The notes below the pieces were generated by a model. It worked only from the letters and a program-made list of their open reading frames with translations. It did no database searches and had not been told where the DNA came from. This document shows, in pieces, positions 15,473-23,597 of a DNA stretch of 33,814 nt. Where the stretch lies: the NCBI GenBank assembly GCA_012270065.1, contig JAAXJB010000010.1:1-33814 (forward strand), in the 5' to 3' direction. Position numbers and translations under genes: made by a program. The DNA comes from Rubripirellula sp. GTDB lineage: Bacteria > Planctomycetota > Planctomycetia > Pirellulales > Pirellulaceae. Position 1 is the first letter of the stretch. Every line of letters begins with the position of its first letter.

Positions 15473-16090
15473 ATGATGCCACCAGACTGCTTCCTGTGTG
15501 ACAAAGGTCTAGCAACAGGAGACAACTGTGAATTGATCTGTTTTGCAAAGACGGAAAGTGACCATCAATGGCACACATTGGCCCAGTCTGAAGCAGGACT
15601 TACCGGTCATCCACCAGAATGCGGCTGGTTCTGTGAGCAGCATCTGGAAACGGTAAAGTCCCTGACACATTTGACAATTTCCGGCGCGTTACAGCATATC
15701 CGTGAAAGAGAATCCTGGCATCTCATTTACATTGATCTGTTCGATCGTGAAACACCTCCGATGATCCAGAGAACTGGCGTTGGCTATGAGAGTGGCTTCT
15801 GTGAATTCTGGGATCACATCCTGCCAACCACTGAAACCGATGGACGGCGTTACCCTTCTGACTACCGACTCGGCTTCCGATGTGGCATCCCGGACTATTC
15901 ATTACCTCGCAGCTGCCCGGATCTGACACTGATCAAACAGAACCTTCCAACCGCCGAGGAAGAAACTGCAACCGGCACGATCAAGCAACTGTCAATCTCC
16001 CAAGCGGCAGCACTTCGAACCAACGGTCTACCCGGAGCCGAGGAATGCCTGCGTCAGTACTGCGATCGGCTTTCCGGGACGCAACCGTAG
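15473..16090 (+). CDS. Uncharacterised Cys-rich protein
   Basis: I do not recognise this 205-residue protein. It starts MMPPDCFLCDKGLATGDNCE and has clustered Cys and His residues in its first third: CFLC, CELIC and CGWFCEQH (about 50-57). These could hold a metal ion, probably zinc, though the spacing matches no named zinc finger I know. The rest is mixed, with DLFDRETPPMIQ and a Cys pair in FRCGIPDYSLPRSC. No signal peptide or membrane segment is seen. The ATG at 15473 or the next at 15476 may be used; AGGTAACG at 15461-15468 is a modest ribosome binding site. A tandem repeat array begins 65 bp after its stop. Confidence 0.6.
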   Translation: MMPPDCFLCDKGLATGDNCELICFAKTESDHQWHTLAQSEAGLTGHPPECGWFCEQHLETVKSLTHLTISGALQHIRERESWHLIYIDLFDRETPPMIQRTGVGYESGFCEFWDHILPTTETDGRRYPSDYRLGFRCGIPDYSLPRSCPDLTLIKQNLPTAEEETATGTIKQLSISQAAALRTNGLPGAEECLRQYCDRLSGTQP

Positions 16091-16154
16091 AGGAGTCGCA
16101 CGGACAAGGAAACACGCTGCAACCGCTGCAGCAATCAACCGCAGTGGATTGACT

Positions 16155-16232
16155 GCTGCACGTTAAGGATTCACAGCACAGCTGCACGTTGAGGATTCAC
16201 AGCACAGCTGCACGTTGAGGATTCACAGCACC
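16155..16232. repeat. Tandem repeat, three copies of a 26-bp unit
   Basis: Units close to GCTGCACGTTGAGGATTCAC plus six further bases lie at 16155-16180, 16181-16206 and 16207-16232. The first differs from the second at one base (TTAAG for TTGAG) and the third differs in its final base. The array sits between the converging ends of the Cys-rich gene (+) and the giant membrane protein (-). There are no spacers, so it is not a CRISPR array. Confidence 0.93.
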
Positions 16233-16279
16233 AAGCGACAAGAAGTTTGTGCAACTGGCTGTGGCCTATCCAATCACAC

Positions 16280-19200
16280 TCAAACCGAATTGGTCTTTCG
16301 ACCGTGAAACCACACAAGGGTCACAGCAAATGCCGCCAACAAAATGATCACAAAAGTTGAACTGGCGAACGGCAGACGCAAACGCGACTCAAAGTCCAAC
16401 TCCAGTTCGAGCGGTGCATTTTCTGCGACTTGAACGCTACGGCTGAACGTGTAAACCTGTCCCTCTTCGGGAAGACTGATCACGATCGCCTGCGGAGCAG
16501 GCTCAGTGGTTCTCTGATGCTGCACCAAACGTCCGGCAATGCGTTGCAGTGTTGCATTGTCTTCACTTGAGTTGCCTCGCAACAATTGACTCAATTCCTG
16601 GGGTTGAAAATTCAGTTGATCCTGTTGCAGGATCGGATTATCGGCAGCTGCCTGCCGCATCTGCTGATTATCGCCCAGTGCCATGTCTTCCCGATCATTG
16701 TCCAGAAAGAGTCTTTGGCGCCTTGTATTGAGTCCGACAATCGCTTGCTGGGTTTGCAGGTTTTCCAGCTGGATGCGAGCATCTTCGTTGGACGCGGCAT
16801 CCAGACCATACTGGTTTGCAACGCTATTGAGTGCCCAGTTTGCCTTGGTCTGCTCACCCTGCTGAATGAACTGGTTTGCCTGCTGCAATGTGATGGCCGC
16901 CTGTTCGGCTTTCATTTGTCGAGAACGATTCGTTTTGGACAGATAGGATTTCCGGTCATAGTCAGCCTGACTGGTACGGCCAACCAGTTCGAGGTTGCCA
17001 TCGTTGTCTGTCAACTCGAAGCCTTTTGGTGCGATCACACTCCAGTCAATATTTTCCAGTGGCACATTGAGCTGCGGACTTTCGAGCTTCAATTTCCCAA
17101 GGCTACTTCCGGGAACGGTATAAACAAACCGTACGCTGGCAGTTCGATCATCCATGCCCGGCAGGATGTAGAATTGCCACGCGTTTGTTTCTCCACCAAC
17201 GCGAATTGAATTGACGCTCTCTCCATTGACAAAGATGCTGAAAATTTCTCCGCCTTCAGGCAATCCGACGCTCAAACTGCTCCGCTGAATGACTTCCATG
17301 CTGACATCGACTGCCGTCAATTGATCACCTTTGGCCGACAACACCGTCAGCAGATTTCCGCTTGCAACTCGCAACTTGAGTGCATCAGCAAGCGAGTGCC
17401 GTGTCACATCGATTTCCAACGGAGCTGCAGACTTCTGCGCTCTGAGCGTCACAACAGGCGCGTTGCGATTCTCCGAATCACGCAAGATGGCTGGCACGGC
17501 GTTCCAATCAATTTTCTGCCATCCCTGCGGCATGGACTCAATGTCGATTTCCAGTCGTCCACCTGCACGGACGGCAAAATAGAATGGCAATTGACCCACT
17601 TGCGGAAATTCAGCCAATCGCAGGACTTCCGTCTCGTCGCTGCGATCTCCGCGACGTTCATACTCAATTCGAAAATCGACCTGGCCAAGCACTCTGCGTT
17701 TGAACTGTATCTCCCACAGATTCCTATCAGGATCGATACGGACAAGGTCACTCACGGTTTTTCCACTGGCTCGCAAAGTCTTGATCTCATCCTCGTTGTT
17801 GATGGGAAGGACAATTTGCAAAGCACGAATGGATGCATTCTGCACATTGAAACTTGCAACCAGTGACGAACGAGTCTGACCCTCGCGAACGATGGTCTCC
17901 TGAAGCACATTACCTGCAATGCGAGGGTCGAGTTTCTCGATTCCGAGCACGAGTTTCCAGTCTTTCTGCAAGAGTCGAAATGCCAAAGCACCAGGGGATT
18001 TTCCACCCATCGCTCTGGGATCCGTTTCGGAAACATTCTGTCGAGATAGCGTTCGGAGCTGGATTCCCGTGGTAGGCCGAACGACAAGTTCACCCGTCTG
18101 GCGAACTCCCTCATTCAATTCGAATCGGGGCAATTCCCAGTCGGCCACATTGTTGGGTGTATTTCCGGTCAAAGTCAGTGAAAAACTCTGCGGACCAATT
18201 GTTTTGCCATTGAGATGCAAAATGATCTGTCGCTGACCATCTTCACTCAATTCCGCCCAATGATGCAGAGAAGGTCCAGTGAGCGACTCAACCTCAAGCC
18301 CTGCAGGCAGAGGAAAGCTCAACTGGAACAGGCCCGCTCGTGAAATCTCCGCAGAAAAATTGACAGCCAGAACAACACGTTCATCCCCAAACGACAGAAC
18401 CTGATTACTGAGCACCCTGACTTCAGACGCGACCGGCGCGACACGTAATTCGACGGCGCCGCCCTTTGCACCATAGCGGTAGACGCGATGAAGAACGGCC
18501 TCCGGATTGGTATTCAAACTGAAATCGAAGTCTCCCACATTGACCGTTGACATTTCCTCTGGCTTCAGGGTTTCTGGCTGCGCATCGGGGCCAAAAGCGA
18601 TGGCAACCAATCCAACTTCCCCATCCGCATCTTCGACTCGCAATGGGGCCAATGTGACGTCTGCCGGCAGCGTCTCGACCCCACGCTGGGTCTCGATCGT
18701 GAGATTGAATGGCTTTGATTGTGCTGGTGTAACTTCAAGTTTCAGCCTGCCCTGATCTGCATCAAATTGCCATGACCCAACGGGTCCCCCCACATCACTC
18801 ACCGTCAATCCGGCTGGCACAAGAACGGTCAGTTCGCTGACCTGTCCCTGTGATGCACGAACATTCAGTTGATGCCGGCCATCGACAACCCCAGGCCCTG
18901 GCAGAAACAGATTGGAAGCCTCAACAAAAAACCGGGTATCTTCCATCGTGACATCGCGGGCTCTTGGCTTCAAAGTCACCAATCCCTGCCCGGGTCCAAG
19001 CAGCAATCGAGTTCTGGTTGCTTCCTGATTTTCTTCCCCAACCTGTTCGATCCTCACCGCTGTGGAACAATTCACATCCCAACCACCTTCGTCGTACGAA
19101 AGTTCAATTCTCTGCACGGCAGCATCGCCTGTTGGCACAGAGATGCCTTCCTTTGGCTTGACCGCTTCGATCTGAAATTCGAACTGGGCCTGATAAACCT

Positions 19201-22200
19201 GTTCTGTTGCAGTTACCTCCAATTTTTTATCCTCGGCATCAGCACCGCCATCTTCCTGCCTGGCAGGAATACTGATGATGTATCCCATTCCACCGCCGGG
19301 TAAAACAGTCTTCGTGAGCCGCAATCCCTCGCCTTCGAATCTGGTAAGCACTGCAGGTGATCGCAAAAGCAGAAATCGATCGCCCGGTTTACCAGACAAG
19401 ACCAGTTTCCCATTGCCGGAAAGCCGTTGGTCCAGATGGGTAATTTTCCAGGCCTGCTCAATGGAGTCAGCGGCGCGTATCGCAGCAGGTGCAGCGACGG
19501 CCTGCGCGACTGCCTGTTGCGCCACGGGTTCCTGAGCGATGGACGTTGAAAACCAGGGTGAAGACAGAAGAGCGAACAACAGAATCGTCGCCGTGACTGG
19601 ATTCGGTCCACCTTCTGGGCCCTCATCATCCGAAATTTCCAAAATATCCGCCGTGATGGGATCGGAGCTATCCGATGATTCATCACTCGGATCCAAATTG
19701 CTTCCAGCCAGGGCCCGCTTGCGTTCTTTCGCCAACTTTCGATTTTCCTTCAACGAGCGGAAACCATCCCAAGCCGCGCCCAAAAACAGGAACAGAAAAA
19801 TCACCGTTGCCAGCAACCAGAAGAACCAGACAGTACTATCCCGCTGCATCAGAACCGCTACAAAAACAAAAAACACTGCGCCCACACGCAATGGCGATCG
19901 GTAGTCTGCAAATCTGCTCATGAATGAGCAGATGAACGCGGCAACACTGGCAAGAAAAACAAGAATTCCGGAAGTTGACAGATTCACTTGCCATAGCGGG
20001 ATATTGTGCACATCCAGACGTACAGCATCGCCAGCGGAAAGAATTGGCAAACTCAGAATCAGCGGCGCGACTTCACCCACCTGTTGCGAAGCATCGACCG
20101 CAGCACTGCACGCAAAGTAAACTGCTGCTACGAGTGGTAAAATTCCAAGGTGCCGCCAACTTGCACCACTGCTTCGCAAGATCAAACCAACCACAGAAAG
20201 GAAAATGACCGCCAGCAGGGATGAAGTGCCACGACGAGCCAACCCATCAAAACCGGATGGCCTCAGGACAGGCACCGGTGGCTCCACCGTCCCACCAGCA
20301 GGGACAAGAACTCTTTGGTCATCTCCCCGGACATTCCACTCGGTTTTCAGCACTGGTGCAAAAACTGTCGGGAGCATCAACTCCGGGTGTGATTCGCTGA
20401 CCGTCGGTTTACCTAAACGCAAACGTACTTCAACGGGAATGCTTGGGTCGATTCCGCCTGGCAGCGGAATCAGTGTTTCATCGCCCGAACTTCGTGCGGT
20501 GACAGGTTCACCATTGACTGTGACTTCCCATAAACGGACAGGCTCGCTTGGAAGCTGAATACGAAGCGATCTTTCTCCCCGCGACTTGACATAGTAGAGA
20601 ACCTCTGTGACCAGCTCACCGTCACGGGAAACACGACTTTCTGCCTCAGAGAATTCGATCACCTGACTGACCGTCGTTCCGGGTTGAAACCATTTGACTT
20701 TCAAACTCAGATTGAAGGGACGTTCCGTGTATTGCCAGGTGCCAAGCGGCGGCGCTGTACTCAGAAGCCTGAACTCTGCTGGCAGTTCCAGGGGATCAAG
20801 CACGAGCATTCCATCAGAGATGGATACGGTCTCGCTTTCAACCTGCATGGGGCTGACAATCTGGATGTACCCCCGCTCTCCCTGGACGCCCAATGGTGCC
20901 ACCTGACCCGGAGCAAAAGTTCCGTCAGACTCGCTGGGTTTTTCCTCAAAAGTGACGAGCAGAGTGTAGGGTCCCATCACAGGCTGGTGCAGGGACACGA
21001 TCAAGGTATCTCCATCTCGACGTGAATCCTGCACATTCTGCCCATCGACAACTTCGTTCTTCAAATTTTCTGGAAGCGTGATCCGCAACTCGGAAATCGG
21101 CGCCCCTGTGATGAAAAAGTTGATCAGGGCACTTCCATAAATCGTTTCCTGACTCAATGAATAGAGATGGAACACATCACTCTGAATACTGCGATCAAGC
21201 AGTTCGACCTTCATGGTCGCTGACCAATCCGGCTCCCTGATCCTGAATGCCTGCTGAAGATTGGGAGTTGGCTTGGGGAAGTAGGACAGGGGTTTTTCAA
21301 CAAGTAAATCTGTTGACTGGACGGTAAGCCGGAAACCGGGAGCGCCAATGATACCGATGTCGCCACGCACAGCTTTGGCTTCGGGATGCTCAATACGTGG
21401 CAAGATCCAATCACCTGCTGCAGCCGGTTCACTTTTCTCAAGATGCAAACTGACCAGTTGTCGACCGGAGATATCCTTTGTGAAAATTGTCTTCAGGTTA
21501 CGAAAACCATCGACAACTTCACTCGCTGCAAGGTAATCCGCAACACTGGCACCGCTGACAGAGACCACTGAATAATCCGAGGGGATCATGAAATTCCACT
21601 CACGGATGGGAGCCTCACGAATATCGAGTTCAATGTCAGCATGGATCATGCGGTCGGTTTCCGCCAACTGATACAACAGCAACTCGGAAACGCTCACCTC
21701 AGGTTGAATGCGGTCAGCCGCCACGGTGAACGCATGAGAGGCAGCCGGAAAACGGTAAACGTAAACCTGCCGTGCCTGAAGTGCGTCACCCGGAAACTGT
21801 TCTGGCGACAACTGGGTGAGCCCAGCGAGTCCTGTCGGTTCCAAACGAACAGAACCGAGATTTGCCAAGCGAACAAATCCGGAGTGACGAATCGTGCCCA
21901 CCGGCTCCAAACGCAAACCTTCGACGCGTACCGGAAAAGCACCAAGAGGAGTCTGGCTGCGCACATTCAGTTGGGCGTTTTCAGTAATGGGCTGACTGAG
22001 CGTCACATCCAATTGTCGCTGGCCGTCGTTGTCACTTACCTTCCAGGCAACGATGTTGTCACCCTTGACATCAAGAATCTCACCGGGGCCCTGCAGAACC
22101 ATGCTCAACGACCGTAACTCCCCCTGCAGGACCTGATAATTCAAGCGATGATCCTGCCGCAACAACCCAGACCCGACACGTGCCTCGATGATCCCAGTGG

Positions 22201-23410
22201 TTGTGAAAAACAGCTTGCCTTCTCCTGCCATCCGTTTCGGTTTCCATGTCAAGCGAACACGTCCACTGGCTGGCAAAAAACCGATCCATGCGTTTTCTTT
22301 CCACAAGGGAACAACGGATTCCTGGTCACGATGAAACAGAATCTGTTCATCGAGTCCCTGCAGATTGACTGGCACAACAGCACCAGACGCAATGGTGAAG
22401 TCAATGTTCTTTTGGCTACCAGCCGAAGTTTCGATTTTTGCAATAAAATCCAATTGGATGGCAAATTCCCCTGGCCTGGGAAACCGGATTTTATAGACCG
22501 TCTGTTTCCCGGATCTGGAAAGCCGTACCTGGTAGTCATCACTCTCCGGAACCTGGACAAGTGCAGCACGCCCACTCAGCAGGGTCAACTCGGTATTGGG
22601 ATCAGCAACGTTGGCCGTTGTCGTCAACTGGAACGCAACCGACTGGCCATCGCGATCGACTGTCCCACGCAGTGCTGTTTCCAGCAACTCCACCGGATCA
22701 GGCGACGCACTGTCACGCATCAAGGACAAACTGATCTTCCCGCCGGTGGACGTCTGAAAACTACCGCCATCTCTTTTACCGGAAAGCAGCACAAAACCTT
22801 CAACCGCTTTCAAGGTTCCACTAACACCAGGTCCATATTTAAACGTCACTCTGGAATCAAATCCAACACTTGCACCAGGCCCAAGATGAGTGAGGTTCAT
22901 GGTGGCAGGCAAACGGTATTCTGGAGACCGGATCTGGACAACAGGCTTCAAGTCTGTCGCTCCCTCTTTGAGTTGCAAATCCAGAAACCTCTCATTACCA
23001 CTTTGTCGGACTGACCACGAAGCGATTCCATCACCGGTGACGTTGGTTACCTGGCCATTGCCGATCAGACCGAAGCTCAAAGTTTCCGGTATTCCCTGAA
23101 CGACCTTGATTTCCAACATGACATTCTGGTCGATCTTTTGACGGCCCACAGTCGCATTGGCAATTGCTTTGGCACTGTAGAAAACCGGAGGTGGAGGTGG
23201 AGGTGTCCGAGACTCCAAAACAAGCGTTCGCACGCTACCCTGGTCCAACGATTCATCTTTCTGTGCGTCATTTTCCTGCGCGCTGACATGTGCCCCGCCA
23301 GCAAATGCAAGACAGGTCATCACAATCATCAACGGCAGATGCAACCCCCTGCACATTCCAAATGCAAAGGGCAGGTCACATTTCCTGTTTGGATAGGCCT
23401 GATTTCTCAT
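16280..23410 (-). CDS. Giant two-module membrane protein of unknown function
   Basis: The 2376-residue protein begins with a signal peptide (hydrophobic core LPLMIVMTCLAFAGGAHVSA) and a Pro run, then about 950 beta-rich residues predicted outside the cytoplasm. A bundle of four or five membrane segments follows at about 1062-1210, then an acidic loop (DESSDSSDP). A signal-peptide-like segment ending FSTSIAQEP lies near 1285, before a second beta-rich region (about 1320-2160), a Gln-rich probable coiled coil (about 2190-2260) and a final membrane helix (about 2347-2370). The two beta-rich regions are homologous: DWILPRIE/DWELPRFE, AFRIREPDW/AFRLLQKDW and FVNGESV/TVNGEPV occur in the same order about 1085 residues apart. 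I recognise no enzymatic motif. It starts 187 bp after the VWA gene on the same strand. The frame extends upstream only through a TTG at 23506; the ATG at 23410 is chosen, and 23356 is an alternative. Confidence 0.8.
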   Translation of the reverse strand: MRNQAYPNRKCDLPFAFGMCRGLHLPLMIVMTCLAFAGGAHVSAQENDAQKDESLDQGSVRTLVLESRTPPPPPPVFYSAKAIANATVGRQKIDQNVMLEIKVVQGIPETLSFGLIGNGQVTNVTGDGIASWSVRQSGNERFLDLQLKEGATDLKPVVQIRSPEYRLPATMNLTHLGPGASVGFDSRVTFKYGPGVSGTLKAVEGFVLLSGKRDGGSFQTSTGGKISLSLMRDSASPDPVELLETALRGTVDRDGQSVAFQLTTTANVADPNTELTLLSGRAALVQVPESDDYQVRLSRSGKQTVYKIRFPRPGEFAIQLDFIAKIETSAGSQKNIDFTIASGAVVPVNLQGLDEQILFHRDQESVVPLWKENAWIGFLPASGRVRLTWKPKRMAGEGKLFFTTTGIIEARVGSGLLRQDHRLNYQVLQGELRSLSMVLQGPGEILDVKGDNIVAWKVSDNDGQRQLDVTLSQPITENAQLNVRSQTPLGAFPVRVEGLRLEPVGTIRHSGFVRLANLGSVRLEPTGLAGLTQLSPEQFPGDALQARQVYVYRFPAASHAFTVAADRIQPEVSVSELLLYQLAETDRMIHADIELDIREAPIREWNFMIPSDYSVVSVSGASVADYLAASEVVDGFRNLKTIFTKDISGRQLVSLHLEKSEPAAAGDWILPRIEHPEAKAVRGDIGIIGAPGFRLTVQSTDLLVEKPLSYFPKPTPNLQQAFRIREPDWSATMKVELLDRSIQSDVFHLYSLSQETIYGSALINFFITGAPISELRITLPENLKNEVVDGQNVQDSRRDGDTLIVSLHQPVMGPYTLLVTFEEKPSESDGTFAPGQVAPLGVQGERGYIQIVSPMQVESETVSISDGMLVLDPLELPAEFRLLSTAPPLGTWQYTERPFNLSLKVKWFQPGTTVSQVIEFSEAESRVSRDGELVTEVLYYVKSRGERSLRIQLPSEPVRLWEVTVNGEPVTARSSGDETLIPLPGGIDPSIPVEVRLRLGKPTVSESHPELMLPTVFAPVLKTEWNVRGDDQRVLVPAGGTVEPPVPVLRPSGFDGLARRGTSSLLAVIFLSVVGLILRSSGASWRHLGILPLVAAVYFACSAAVDASQQVGEVAPLILSLPILSAGDAVRLDVHNIPLWQVNLSTSGILVFLASVAAFICSFMSRFADYRSPLRVGAVFFVFVAVLMQRDSTVWFFWLLATVIFLFLFLGAAWDGFRSLKENRKLAKERKRALAGSNLDPSDESSDSSDPITADILEISDDEGPEGGPNPVTATILLFALLSSPWFSTSIAQEPVAQQAVAQAVAAPAAIRAADSIEQAWKITHLDQRLSGNGKLVLSGKPGDRFLLLRSPAVLTRFEGEGLRLTKTVLPGGGMGYIISIPARQEDGGADAEDKKLEVTATEQVYQAQFEFQIEAVKPKEGISVPTGDAAVQRIELSYDEGGWDVNCSTAVRIEQVGEENQEATRTRLLLGPGQGLVTLKPRARDVTMEDTRFFVEASNLFLPGPGVVDGRHQLNVRASQGQVSELTVLVPAGLTVSDVGGPVGSWQFDADQGRLKLEVTPAQSKPFNLTIETQRGVETLPADVTLAPLRVEDADGEVGLVAIAFGPDAQPETLKPEEMSTVNVGDFDFSLNTNPEAVLHRVYRYGAKGGAVELRVAPVASEVRVLSNQVLSFGDERVVLAVNFSAEISRAGLFQLSFPLPAGLEVESLTGPSLHHWAELSEDGQRQIILHLNGKTIGPQSFSLTLTGNTPNNVADWELPRFELNEGVRQTGELVVRPTTGIQLRTLSRQNVSETDPRAMGGKSPGALAFRLLQKDWKLVLGIEKLDPRIAGNVLQETIVREGQTRSSLVASFNVQNASIRALQIVLPINNEDEIKTLRASGKTVSDLVRIDPDRNLWEIQFKRRVLGQVDFRIEYERRGDRSDETEVLRLAEFPQVGQLPFYFAVRAGGRLEIDIESMPQGWQKIDWNAVPAILRDSENRNAPVVTLRAQKSAAPLEIDVTRHSLADALKLRVASGNLLTVLSAKGDQLTAVDVSMEVIQRSSLSVGLPEGGEIFSIFVNGESVNSIRVGGETNAWQFYILPGMDDRTASVRFVYTVPGSSLGKLKLESPQLNVPLENIDWSVIAPKGFELTDNDGNLELVGRTSQADYDRKSYLSKTNRSRQMKAEQAAITLQQANQFIQQGEQTKANWALNSVANQYGLDAASNEDARIQLENLQTQQAIVGLNTRRQRLFLDNDREDMALGDNQQMRQAAADNPILQQDQLNFQPQELSQLLRGNSSEDNATLQRIAGRLVQHQRTTEPAPQAIVISLPEEGQVYTFSRSVQVAENAPLELELDFESRLRLPFASSTFVIILLAAFAVTLVWFHGRKTNSV

Positions 23411-23597
23411 TGAATCGCTCTGAATTCCCAAGGTTGATTTACGACATGTTGTGTTCAAATGCATCATCCAGAATCGTTGGATTTTTCCCGCAAATGCATC
23501 TCGCAATCAGTGCCAGATGCATTCAGTTTTGATTTTACGCAGCCCCTCATGCCATCGATGTAACGTGGATGTAACAGCAAACATGAAAGTTTGCATC

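Noticed and set aside
16155-16232. CRISPR-like direct repeats
   Set aside because: The units are head to tail with no unique spacers, and no cas genes are present.
22148-23014. 288-codon plus-strand frame opposite the giant gene
   Set aside because: It is antisense to a clearly coding frame with signal peptide and repeated modules.
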